This document shows, piece after piece, positions 1-7,213 of a stretch of DNA of 11,369 nt (positions within the stretch are counted from its first letter, which is position 1; every line of letters begins with the position of its first letter). Below the pieces are notes generated by a model. The model was not told the DNA's origin, searched no databases, and worked only from the letters and a program-made list of their open reading frames with translations. Source of the stretch: Isohypsibius dastychi (Eukaryota > Tardigrada > Eutardigrada > Parachela > Isohypsibiidae); assembly GCA_034696485.1 (NCBI GenBank), contig JAQIWT010001317.1:1-11369 (forward strand), written 5' to 3'. Both the position numbers and the translations under genes were made by a program.

Positions 1-328
1 TAGATGAATAATTTATATGAATAATAAATCCTAATATGGCCTCAATATAGTTCCTCCCAAGCATTATAATTCTGTTTTCAATTTAGCATTTACTTCTACG
101 AGGTCGTGCGGTTGTCGCGGCGGTTATTTCCCGGACGACGAATCGCGTTTTTATATTTTACAGGCCCGCACGTCATAGCAAACAATACGCCTCTACTCCA
201 AGAGGGAGAAGCATGTACATGGGGCTGGTGGGGATTGCATTGTAATGAATAGTGCTGGACGGGTATCGTAGAATAACACAGCGAGTCGTCGCGTCCTGCT
301 GGCGGAGAACGGCCCGGGTCGTGCAGAT
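1..328. other. upstream region without a gene
   Basis: The first part is AT-rich and the rest is mixed in composition. I see no convincing coding frame on either strand. The segment leads into the tandem repeats upstream of RGS copy 1. A stretch near 281-297 (CACAGCGAGTCGTCGCG) faintly resembles the CAGTGACGA core of those repeats and could be a decayed fourth unit, but the match is weak. Confidence 0.4.
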
Positions 329-626
329 ACCCTGTACGATACGTTTCAATATAACGCCGAGGTATCTGCCATCAACCGCAGAGTGACGATCTCTTTGCTT
401 TGAGCGGTAGCTTTGTTCGCCTAAGAACGGCGAGACCCTGTACGACGAGGTTTCAATATATACCATATCAACATTTTGTCACAGTGACGAGTTTCTTGGC
501 GAGACAGCGCGACGTCCCATCAAGCGGACCCTGTACGGCGTCTCAATATACCTATAGGCAACCTTGTATACCACAGTGACGACCTCTTGTCTTCGGAGCG
601 ATAGCGTCGTTCGTCCTTTGAGAGAA
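329..626 (+). repeat. three degenerate tandem repeats (about 100 bp) upstream of RGS copy 1
   Basis: Three units begin with the same word, ACCCTGTACG, at 329, 435 and 528, giving spacings of 106 and 93 bp. Each unit continues with (T)TCAATATA some 5 to 8 nt later and has an (C)AGTGACGA core further on. The first and third units also share the following GAGCG(G/A)TAG and (G/C)GTTCG(C/T)CCT-like segment. The last unit ends at the start codon of RGS copy 1, so the array occupies the promoter and 5' leader. No comparable array precedes RGS copy 2. A role as repeated regulatory sites is inference from the position. Confidence 0.7.
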
Positions 627-1334
627 ATGGTAAGTTCGATCGAGCGAAATGCATGACGCGTACGCACTAAAACCTCTGAAATCAACGCATAGACGTCAGC
701 CGTAAACGGCGTAGAACTGAACGAGGTTCTGTTTGACCTTAGGCCATACCCACTATCTCAAGACGAATGGGAAGCTTTCTTGACACAAGAGAAGGCAGAA
801 GAAAATCTTGGATTTTGGCTGGATGCGCAAAAGTATCGGCAGCTGGTTAAAAAGGAAAAGGCCATCGTAAAAGGAAGACCTGTCGAGCTCAGGATTGGCG
901 AAGAAATACCGCTGGCTGCGTCACCCGTCGAGTATGCTAAAGCGATTGCTGAAAAGTGGATTGGACCAACAGCCAAGGTGGCAGAAGTCAATATATCGGA
1001 CGACATGAGACAAGAAATGACTACCAGGTTGAACTCAGGTGGCGAAGACCCAATTGACTTCGAGCCGTATCAGAACGAGGTGAAGTTAATGATGATGTCA
1101 GGAGAACGTTTCGCACGATTCGTAAAAAAACAAATGACACAAAATATATCTGAATCAGAATCGCGTTGTCGCTTTATTTTTGGTCTAGTAACAACCCTGA
1201 TATTCGTTGGCGTTGGCGTTATTTTGAGAGTTCTAGCAGCAGATGGTCTTCCTCGATATGGGCTTGCGCTTGTGCTTGTTGGTCCCTTTAACCTGTCTCT
1301 ATACTTCTTGATGTCGGGACAGACAAAGACTTGA
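627..1334 (+). CDS. RGS-domain membrane protein, copy 1 (ends at in-frame TGA)
   Basis: Proposed structure: start codon 627-629, intron 630-692, exon 693-1334, giving 214 aa. Residues about 23-150 form an RGS domain, which speeds GTP hydrolysis by G-alpha subunits. Visible RGS signatures are EENLGFW (37-43), AEVNISDDMRQ and FEPYQNEVKLMMMSGERFARF. Two hydrophobic segments follow (about 161-182 and 188-209), so the protein should sit in a membrane with the RGS domain on the cytoplasmic side. The layout recalls fungal Rax1-type RGS proteins, but that name is a family-level guess. The frame ends at TGA (1332-1334), exactly where the paralogue at 3004-4010 has a Cys codon, and stays open for another 77 codons. 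No ATG lies between an upstream in-frame stop (555-557) and 627, which supports the start. Identity with copy 2 is about 60%. Confidence 0.8.
630..692 (+). other. intron directly after the ATG of RGS copy 1
   Basis: The donor GTAAGT (630-635) follows the ATG immediately. The acceptor CATAG ends at 692, and CTAAA (666-670) and CTGAA (676-680) are branch-point-like. The exon resumes in phase 0 with Thr-Ser-Ala-Val-Asn-Gly-Val-Glu-Leu, matching Thr-Ala-Asn-Val-Asn-Gly-Val-Glu-Leu after the equivalent acceptor of copy 2. A TAG formed by the acceptor itself closes the frame upstream, so splicing is needed to link this exon to a start. Length is 63 nt. Confidence 0.75.
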
Positions 1335-1568
1335 TCCGGACGAGCATTGAAGGAGAGCAAAATGCGACGAGGAACTGTTTGGTTTGAAGCCCGTAGCTGC
1401 AGCGATGGCTTCAATCCTTTCCTTATAAACGGCGAAGCATGCGAGTTACATGTGCAAGACAAGGACGTGAACCAATCCTTGAAGCGCCGAGGTCTAATTC
1501 AACTTGGCGCCATGGTTGTCTTGTCAGTATTACTAAGCGCTGTTATCGCGGCGCTGCCACCATATTAA
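1335..1568 (+). other. conserved in-frame extension of RGS copy 1 beyond the TGA
   Basis: The frame continues for 77 sense codons after the TGA and ends with TAA (1566-1568). It aligns without gaps to residues 216-292 of copy 2 at about 56% identity, similar to the 60% before the stop. It holds the loop motif WFEAR-x-CSDG, the GEAC motif and a last membrane segment ending in IAALPPY. It may be reached by TGA readthrough or recoding, it may be the dead tail of a recently truncated gene, or it may be restarted at the ATG at 1362. Sequence alone does not decide between these. Confidence 0.7.
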
Positions 1569-2947
1569 CTACAAAATGCCGTGAACTAGTACTGCAGACT
1601 GGGGTTGTAACCCTCGTGATTCGACCGAGAGCGGTAACTTGGAAGGAACTTACTTGAATGACGTACATAACTTTAAAGTGCCTTAAATTAGGCAAGGTTA
1701 TGACCGACGGGACTCCGTCGCTGTTCGATAATTGCTCTCCCACGGAAGAGAACAGCGACCCCAGCCCAACAGTGAGTTCGTACAATGTTATCTAATGCGG
1801 TATATATATGCGGCATCGTTTGGGCATTGAACTGTATAGGCAGGAGTGTAAATCATGCCGCTTTTCTAGCCCTCATTTTAGTTTCAAACCCACAGCAAAA
1901 CGCTGCGTGGATGTGGTTTCTGAGAGGTTTCTGAGGAAATTATTGTCGATAAATGCTATCGTTTCACTTTAGGACTGTATAGTGTGATTAACGGGGGCTT
2001 TATCGCCCCCAGGATATTTTTAGGGTGTTCTATTTTGACCAATGCGATTATTAGAAACCACAAAGAAAACCTATGGCACTCACGCGCGCTCCTAATAAGA
2101 TGAATCTATATTATTATTATATTTTTTATATGTTATGGCGAAGAGTTATTTATTTGAGCGTATCCCACAGCATCATCCTCCATACTGTATCTTCTCTCGG
2201 CTCTAAAACGACAAACCATATCATACTGTAACATCAAGGCTATATCGGCCGTTTTGGAATAATATATATATAATAGCGATGATAATAGAAAATTATCCCT
2301 TATTGCAATAAGACTACAGTAAGTATTTCCACTGCTTTATAATGAGGCTATGTTAGTGTCTATATATTAATTTTAAAATTAGAAATCCATTTCGGTTAAA
2401 ACGACAGCACGACCAGCTTGGTCCACCCTCGTATGACGAAGCGAGGACATCACACCGCCACACGTCCTGCCTTCGCGGCGCGCAGTTTTCTAGCTATTTT
2501 ATAGATAACAATTTACGCACAAAAAATTTATCCATCGAATCCGCTCCACAAATACGCATACGTGGTGCATCTTTACAAATATTATATCGCGGGACGTCGA
2601 AGGTGTGCTGCTATGAGAGATAAAACAAGAATAACAATCAATATCACGCTCGAAATAAAAAACCGCAACCGTCGAACACGCGCGACTCCACCCGTCGCCC
2701 TCCTACATACAATATGCGATGAACCAGCTGAGATAACTGCGCGCTGCGTATATGAAGGATATAACGCGTCTATTATCGGATTGAACTCTTATTATACATA
2801 GTCGAGCGAGACCCGCAAACACTCGCCCTGCTTGAATCTCGTTTATAAATACGCTTTTGGTTGGTCCAAACCACAGCGCGCGTTTTAGAGCCATTCATAT
2901 GAGGTGGAGAGTCCGCACCACGATATTCTGGAAGGTGTGTTGCCAAT
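1569..2947. other. intergenic region between the two RGS genes
   Basis: About 1.4 kb with no recognised gene. The stretch 2100-2400 is very AT-rich with many TA runs. Open frames in 2562-3054 are short, basic and cysteine-poor and match nothing I know. A perfect GC hairpin lies at 1993-2010. No tRNA, rRNA or transposon protein was seen. Confidence 0.5.
1993..2010. repeat. GC-rich perfect hairpin
   Basis: GGGGGC, a 6-nt spacer TTTATC, then GCCCCC give a perfect 6-bp stem. It stands out in AT-rich DNA and is followed by AGGATATTTTT. It could fold in the 3' region of RGS copy 1 RNA, about 425 nt after the TAA. Its function is unknown. Confidence 0.55.
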
Positions 2948-2951
2948 AATA

Positions 2952-2958
2952 TATAAAA
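2952..2958 (+). promoter_or_regulatory. TATA-box-like element upstream of RGS copy 2
   Basis: TATAAAA inside ATATATAAAATAC lies 46 to 52 nt upstream of the proposed ATG at 3004. A 12-bp perfect palindrome, GTACATATGTAC, follows at 2962-2973. Position and sequence suit a core promoter, but AT-rich surroundings make chance matches likely. Confidence 0.35.
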
Positions 2959-3003
2959 TACGTACATATGTACTTGGGCGTCCTCGCACAGTGAGAAAAC
3001 AAA

Positions 3004-4010
3004 ATGGTGAGTTGATATAGATGATTTGACTCGCTCGCGGCTGTCGCGAATCATGGCAGTTGATTGTCGCTAGTCATGGGAGTTATCACATAGGAGCGTG
3101 CGGAAACTGACGTCCGCGTTTGGAATGGTGACAGACTGCAAACGTCAACGGTGTTGAACTCGATGACCTTCTCTTTGACCTAAGGCCGTTTCCACTGTCT
3201 CGCATCGATTGGGAATTGTTTCTAAAGGAGGAGCATGCAGACGAGAACCTCGCGTTCTGGATTGAGACGCAAACGTATCGCCAAATAGTTTTGAAAGAGA
3301 ACTCCATTGTGCGGGGGCAAGTTGTTGAGCTTAAGATTAATGTCGAGTTGGCAAAGTACGAATCCCCCGTTGCCTACGCTAAAGAAATAATCGATAAATG
3401 GATTGGACCAACGGCCACAGTCGCGGAGCTGAACATCTCAGATAAAATGAGACAAGATATACTTCTAAAGGTGAACTCCGGAGGCGAAGATCCAGTTGAT
3501 TTTGAACCCATTCAAGCAGAAGTTAAAAAAATGATGACGTCTGGCGAACGGTTTGCCCGATTTGTAAAGCGCCAGATGAGTCGCAACATCACGGACTCTG
3601 AGGCCCGATGTCGGCTTATAACGGGCATAATCCTTGTCAGCATTTTTACAATCTTGGGGGTACTCTTGCGAGTCCTTGCCGGAGACCGTCTCCAGCGATA
3701 CGGTTTGGCCCTTGCAATCTGTGGCCCGTTGCAACTTGGTTTTCACTACCTGTTGTCTAGTCAGTCTAAAATTTGTTCAGGACGATCTATTCAGGGAAGC
3801 AAAATGCGCAATGGAACCGACTGGTTTGAAGCCCGTCGTTGTAGCGATGGTTGTAACTTCAACATTGTTCTTGGGGAAGCGTGCGAGATGAAAGTTAAAG
3901 ATAAAGCTGCTGCAAACGCTATCAGGAGACGAGGTATCTTGCAACTTTTCTTTATGGCAATATTAGGAATAGGTTTAAGCGTTGGAATCGCTGCGCTTCC
4001 ACCCTATTAA
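3004..4010 (+). CDS. RGS-domain membrane protein, copy 2 (full length)
   Basis: Proposed structure: start codon 3004-3006, intron 3007-3134, exon 3135-4010, giving 292 aa. Residues 23-150 are an RGS domain (DENLAFW at 37-43, VAELNISDKMRQ, FEPIQAEVKKMMTSGERFARF), expected to act on a heterotrimeric G-alpha protein. Three hydrophobic segments follow (about 161-182, 188-209, 269-289). Between the second and third is a polar loop with Cys215, Cys237, Cys241 and Cys251. An N-terminal RGS domain with C-terminal membrane segments is the layout of fungal Rax1-type proteins, which act at the cell cortex in yeast; equivalence is inferred. An in-frame TGA at 2992-2994 precedes the ATG, so no longer N-terminus fits. 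This is the intact member of a tandem pair with the gene at 627; the two coding exons have identical length (876 nt to the final TAA). Confidence 0.85.
3007..3134 (+). other. intron directly after the ATG of RGS copy 2
   Basis: The donor GTGAGT (3007-3012) touches the ATG. The acceptor GACAG ends at 3134, and CTGAC at 3107-3111 is a good branch-point candidate. The frame just before the acceptor contains TGA, so coding must begin at the splice. The position and phase are the same as in copy 1, although the introns themselves are unrelated in length (128 against 63 nt) and sequence. Confidence 0.75.
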
Positions 4011-4497
4011 ACTGGGTTATGGGTACTATATTTCTTTGTTAGCAAGCATGATGTCCGATTTGAACACTCTGCGAGTATGCGCGAAGCCCGTGACTTAAAG
4101 CTATGCGACTTGTTCCAGGATTGCTCTCATGTGCCCCAATTGAAGTCTCGTCGTGAATTTATTATTGTGAAGGGACCTCTCTTCGTTGTTCATTTGTCAT
4201 ACTGCTGAAAAAGGTACAAGAACAACGCTTGTCAGCTCAAATGCACAATGAGGTCGCGCGGACAGTCCAATAGAACCCTTGTCGTAATTCAGGATCAGGG
4301 CTTCATTGATGATCATCAAGGAATATAAAATGGCGGAACGCAGAAGGACTCGTCGTATCATAAAGAATCACACCATCAGTTCATCCATTTAAAATAACCG
4401 AAGAACAACGCGAATCACCTCACCCACGACTCCCGCGTTCAGTCCACATTATTGAACAAATAAAATATTTTGATATAAAAGCATTTCCCAAAAGTAA
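4011..4497. other. intergenic region between RGS copy 2 and the LRR gene
   Basis: The two genes converge here. I see no coding frame of note. AATAAA at about 4457-4463 on the + strand is far from the RGS stop (about 450 nt), so its use as that gene's poly(A) signal is uncertain. Confidence 0.4.
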
Positions 4498-5310
4498 TCA
4501 TCCGAAAGGTCTGGGATTTGAACCAGTGCGAGCCGACGTTCTCAACTCAGTATCGCTGCGCCAACCTTCTCTTCCGTCGAAACTGAGCGCACCCGGTCGG
4601 TTACTTGAAGAATCGCGCAATTGTACGGCCGGCACCTCCTCAAGGGGTGGGGCGAGACCATCACCTGCGATCGCTCGTTGCAAAACACGCTTCCGTCTTA
4701 GAAACACAGCACTGCTCATGCAATAAACGAAAAGGAACGCAAGACCCCCAGCCAATCCTGACATGGCAACAACAAATTGGTTATCAGTCTTGAAAGTCTC
4801 AATACCAAGGCTTTCACCATTAGAAGGGAGGGATGGTGCAGATGTAGCACAGAAAAATAATTGAGAGCCGTTGCTCTGAATGGCAGCAGGAAGAGCTGGT
4901 GCGCATCCTATGGCGCTCAAACTTGGGCAAGGTACGCATCCTGAAAATGAATTTCCGCTCAGATTAAGAAAAGTCAGGGAGCTCAGCAAATCAAACGACG
5001 ATGGGATGTTACCATCAAGCAAATTGTCACTCAAATCGAGTTCTCGCAAGCTCGTCAGATTTCCAATGTGAGGTGGGATCTTTCCGGCGATTGAATTATC
5101 CTTGAGATTCAATACCTCCAGCGATGTAGCTAAACCAACGAGCGACAAATTTCCAGAGAGCCCATTCGATGGAAGGACAATCCTCGTCTTCAAACTGTCA
5201 AACAGGTCGGATGGGATCTCGCCGGTTGAGGACAAATTTCCCGCGCAATCCACGACCAGGCTAGCTTCAAGATCTGCGGGCCATGCCGTGCAGTTGTAAG
5301 ACGTAGCCAT
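4498..5310 (-). CDS. leucine-rich-repeat single-pass membrane protein
   Basis: Encodes 270 aa. Residues about 40-125 hold plant-type LRRs: LNLKDNSIAGKIPPHIGNL, LRELDLSDNLLDGNIPSSF and LTFLNLSGNSFSGCVP follow the LxxLxLxxNxLxGxIP pattern. Cysteines at 125, 128, 136 and 154 cap the repeats. A membrane segment at about 179-204 is followed by RRKR, placing a tail of about 65 residues in the cytoplasm. There is no kinase domain. Several NxS/T sites suit an extracellular LRR part. The N-terminus has no signal peptide, and TAA closes the frame a few codons upstream of the ATG, so a secretory leader may lie on an unseen upstream exon, or the gene is truncated. The last 22 codons coincide with a tRNA-like sequence (see 4504-4570). 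Such proteins occur in chytrids, oomycetes, algae and plants; the ligand is unknown. Confidence 0.8.
   Translation of the reverse strand: MATSYNCTAWPADLEASLVVDCAGNLSSTGEIPSDLFDSLKTRIVLPSNGLSGNLSLVGLATSLEVLNLKDNSIAGKIPPHIGNLTSLRELDLSDNLLDGNIPSSFDLLSSLTFLNLSGNSFSGCVPCPSLSAIGCAPALPAAIQSNGSQLFFCATSAPSLPSNGESLGIETFKTDNQFVVAMSGLAGGLAFLFVYCMSSAVFLRRKRVLQRAIAGDGLAPPLEEVPAVQLRDSSSNRPGALSFDGREGWRSDTELRTSARTGSNPRPFG
4504..4570 (-). other. tRNA-like relic (A and B boxes) inside the LRR gene end
   Basis: On the minus strand, a perfect B box GGTTCAAATCC (4524-4514) and an A-box-like TGGCGCAGCGA (4563-4553) are spaced almost as in a tRNA. AGAAGGT before the A box can pair with ACCTTTC after the T arm at 6 of 7 positions (one G-U). 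The 3' geometry (5 nt after the loop, then 7 nt) is exactly that of a tRNA. The T stem is mostly broken and the middle is about 5 nt short, so this is not a functional standard tRNA. It could be a tRNA pseudogene or a tRNA-derived SINE head. It encodes the LRR protein end ARTGSNPRPFG. Confidence 0.45.
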
Positions 5311-5743
5311 TATATATCCTCTATTTTATTCCAAGATAACCAAACCAGAACTCTCGCCAAAACACAACTGTTTATGTTTGTATCCGGCGACTTCGACTTG
5401 ATCGGTAAAAAATCAGCAGAGCCCTCGTCCACAAGAAACAACGTTTCAGATTTCTGACATCTGAAACAGTGAATCCCTTCCTTTAAAATAAACAAAGAAA
5501 TGGAAAGTTCTGTTTGCCATCGGCTTTGAAAAGCCTCGTTTCACCCGTCACCGTCCCGCTCTGCTGTCTCGCATCGCACTTTACGATACGACATACTATT
5601 TATTTACGAGAAGGTACTGCTGGCAATGTACGACTACGATAGCTTGCGAAGGCAATGGAATCGAATTTTTAATTTGGATTTCACAATTTCAACAAGCAAG
5701 GAGGACCTTGACGGCATCAAAACTTGGCTAAAACAGGAGAAAA
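5311..5743. promoter_or_regulatory. divergent promoter region, LRR gene and PSMD8
   Basis: The LRR gene and PSMD8 are transcribed away from each other across these 433 bp, so both promoters should lie here. I could not define core elements. The right part (from 5626) contains an upstream ATG frame overlapping the PSMD8 start. A minus-strand frame at 5310-5495 is not convincingly coding and carries no clear signal peptide for the LRR protein. Confidence 0.5.
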
Positions 5744-6491
5744 ATGGAGGCCGAATTAGCCGCCGTGCAGCGACACGGTCCGGATGCCGAGACGAAGCTG
5801 AGCCAGCTTAAGCTGGCGATCGCGCAGGGTGTCATCAAAGCCCCAAGCGACTGCAAGGTTGTTCTTGAGGCAGCCTGTGGACTCGCAGTTGCAAGAAGGG
5901 ACAAGCAGGCGCTCGAGCGGAACCTCGTCCAGCTGAGACCCTTTGGTCTCTCAGAAGAGCTTTTTGCTTTAAACCTACTCTTGTTGCTAGTTGAGTCGAG
6001 GCTGCCCGAATTCTTTGCCTTGCTTGAGGTTATGGACAAAAGGTGAGTTAATGTATCACAATTACGAATCTATTTGCTGACTTGCTTATAGCACATCGTC
6101 GAAGCATATCGATTTCGTCGTTGGTTTGGAAAGGAACCTTACAGAAGGCTCGTATCATAAGGCATTACGGGCTAGAAAGGATTCGACTAGTGCGCTCTTT
6201 GTGTTCCTATTGGAAGATCTTGAGCTCACTGTCCGCGAGGAGCTTGCCAGTTGCATTGAGGTATCCCATAAGAGCATCCGAGTTCAAAAAGCAGCCGAGC
6301 TCCTCAACTTATCCTCTGCACAGGCTGTCATGGACTTTGCTAATGCGAGAGACGACTGGCACATATCAGGTGATCAAATCACATTCCCTAGCCGTAATCA
6401 GGTTAAGATTTTATCAAAAGAGAGTATTCCGTCTTCGTGGACTGTGAGAGAATGTCTGAATATGGCAGTTGAGCTTGACAAGATAGTGTAG
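5744..6491 (+). CDS. RPN12: 26S proteasome regulatory subunit Rpn12/PSMD8
   Basis: Two exons, 5744-6042 and 6092-6491, join to 232 aa. Rpn12 is a PCI-family lid subunit of the 19S regulatory particle, needed for lid assembly. Family landmarks: LSQLKLAIAQ near the start, the helical stretch ELFALNLLLLLVESRLPEFF (human: LLGLNLLFLLSQNRVAEF), GLERNLTEGSYHKAL (human: LEQYLMEGSYNKV), VREELASCIEVSHKSI (human: IRDEIAGCIEKAYEKI) and a final ...ELDKIV, matching the family's terminal IV. The length is on the short side (about 257-275 is usual). The ATG at 5744 sits in AAAAATGG, a favourable context, but an upstream ATG at 5626 opens another frame, so the N-terminus is not settled. It converges with the cofilin gene. 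Confidence 0.92.
6043..6091 (+). other. PSMD8 intron
   Basis: Donor AAAAG|GTGAGT, branch-like GCTGAC at 6076-6081 and acceptor CTTATAG ending at 6091 define a 49-nt phase-2 intron. Unspliced, the frame hits the TGA within GTGAGT. Splicing joins Met-Asp-Lys to Ser-Thr-Ser-Ser-Lys-His-Ile and restores the Rpn12 alignment. Confidence 0.92.
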
Positions 6492-6571
6492 GACACCTAA
6501 GCACCGGCGAGATTGTACCATCCTCTAAAAACCAAATGTACATATTATGCATCTTGTTAACGATTCGATCA

Positions 6572-6577
6572 AATAAA
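6572..6577 (+). promoter_or_regulatory. poly(A) signal of PSMD8
   Basis: A canonical AATAAA lies 81 nt after the PSMD8 stop codon, in the 147-bp gap between the convergent PSMD8 and cofilin genes. Its spacing suits 3'-end formation of PSMD8. Confidence 0.65.
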
Positions 6578-6638
6578 GGAGCAAGTTTACATGTTACCTT
6601 GCATACAAGAAAGGCATGATAATGTCAGGAGGTATCAG

Positions 6639-7213
6639 TTAATCGTCCATCCAGTCGGCGTCGCCATCATCAGAAGCCTCGTCATCATCTTTCTGCTTAC
6701 CATCGGACTTGACAATCAAGTCGACTAGCTCCCCAGCCGTAGTCGCGGTTAGATCAATGCAGCCAGGGCACACGTCACGAAGGTATTTCCGTGCTGTTGT
6801 ATAAAGCATCTTCTGTGGGTTGCTGCTGCTTCGAGGCAACCAGCTGATAAAGTACAGCTTGTCTTGTGGCCGCCCATCGGGTGACTTGTACTGATGCTCA
6901 AAGACAATGAAACGGCAATCCGCGTATGGGACTGCCTTTGCTAGGTCGTGCACTGTCTTGTTTTTATCGGTCTCGGCATCCTTCAACACGTGCGTATCAC
7001 CATCGACTCCAAATCTTCGCACACGAGGGTTAGTGCTCTGCCAAGTATGCTAAAGATGCGCAAACGGGAAAATCCACTCACATCACCCACTCTGCATCAT
7101 GCGGGCGTTAGTCTATGCTACGGCGTCGCCGTGTGCAAGTACGCACTGAACTTGTGTCTGATCTTGAACTCTTCAAACCGTTGCTTGCACAACGGATCGA
7201 CGTTGAAGCTCAT
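6639..7213 (-). CDS. actin-depolymerising factor / cofilin
   Basis: Proposed exons on the minus strand: 7213-7147, a 10-nt microexon 7091-7082, and 7014-6639, giving 150 aa. ADF/cofilin severs and depolymerises actin filaments. The splice model gives FKIRHKFKWVIFGVDGD (16-32), which aligns without gaps to the first beta strands of cofilins (KLKHKYRYIIFKIDGD-like). Further landmarks are ADCRFIVFEHQY (57-68), DKLYFISWLP (77-86) and the actin-binding helix PQKMLYTTARKYL (92-104, cofilin SKMxYASSK region). Ser2 could be a regulatory phosphosite as in other ADFs. Length is normal for the family apart from an acidic extension, residues 135-150, ending in ADWMDD, which resembles Arp2/3-binding acidic motifs. 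The stop is TAA. Confidence 0.9.
7015..7081 (-). other. cofilin intron 2
   Basis: On the minus strand the donor GTGAGT begins at 7081 and the acceptor GCGAAG ends at 7015, with CTAAC about 15 nt before it. Length 67 nt, phase 2. A short branch-to-acceptor distance is also seen in the PSMD8 intron. Confidence 0.7.
7082..7091 (-). other. 10-nt microexon of the cofilin gene
   Basis: AGTGGGTGAT is bounded by CAG on one side and GTGAGT on the other. It contributes Lys-Trp-Val-Ile (with split codons at both ends) between HKF and FGVDG, filling exactly the five-residue gap otherwise left against the cofilin family. No single-intron alternative I tried restored the beta strand with the right length. 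Confidence 0.7.
7092..7146 (-). other. cofilin intron 1
   Basis: On the minus strand the donor GTGCGT begins at 7146 and the acceptor ATGCAG ends at 7092. ACTAAC, a textbook branch point, lies about 18 nt before the acceptor. Length 55 nt, phase 1. Without splicing the frame meets TAG at about 7120. Confidence 0.72.

Noticed and set aside
173-685. Minus-strand frames in the copy 1 upstream region
   Set aside because: They fall on the degenerate tandem repeats, are short, and show no domain. The repeats explain the similar strings they encode.
1070-1462. 130-codon minus-strand frame opposite RGS copy 1
   Set aside because: It is a shadow of the RGS gene: rich in Arg, Pro and Ser, with no family features.
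1581-1640. Possible SECIS element after the RGS copy 1 TAA
   Set aside because: TGA-containing segments and a GGGTT/AACCC pairing are present, but the loop is too small and the SECIS core spacing and unpaired AA are not convincing by eye.
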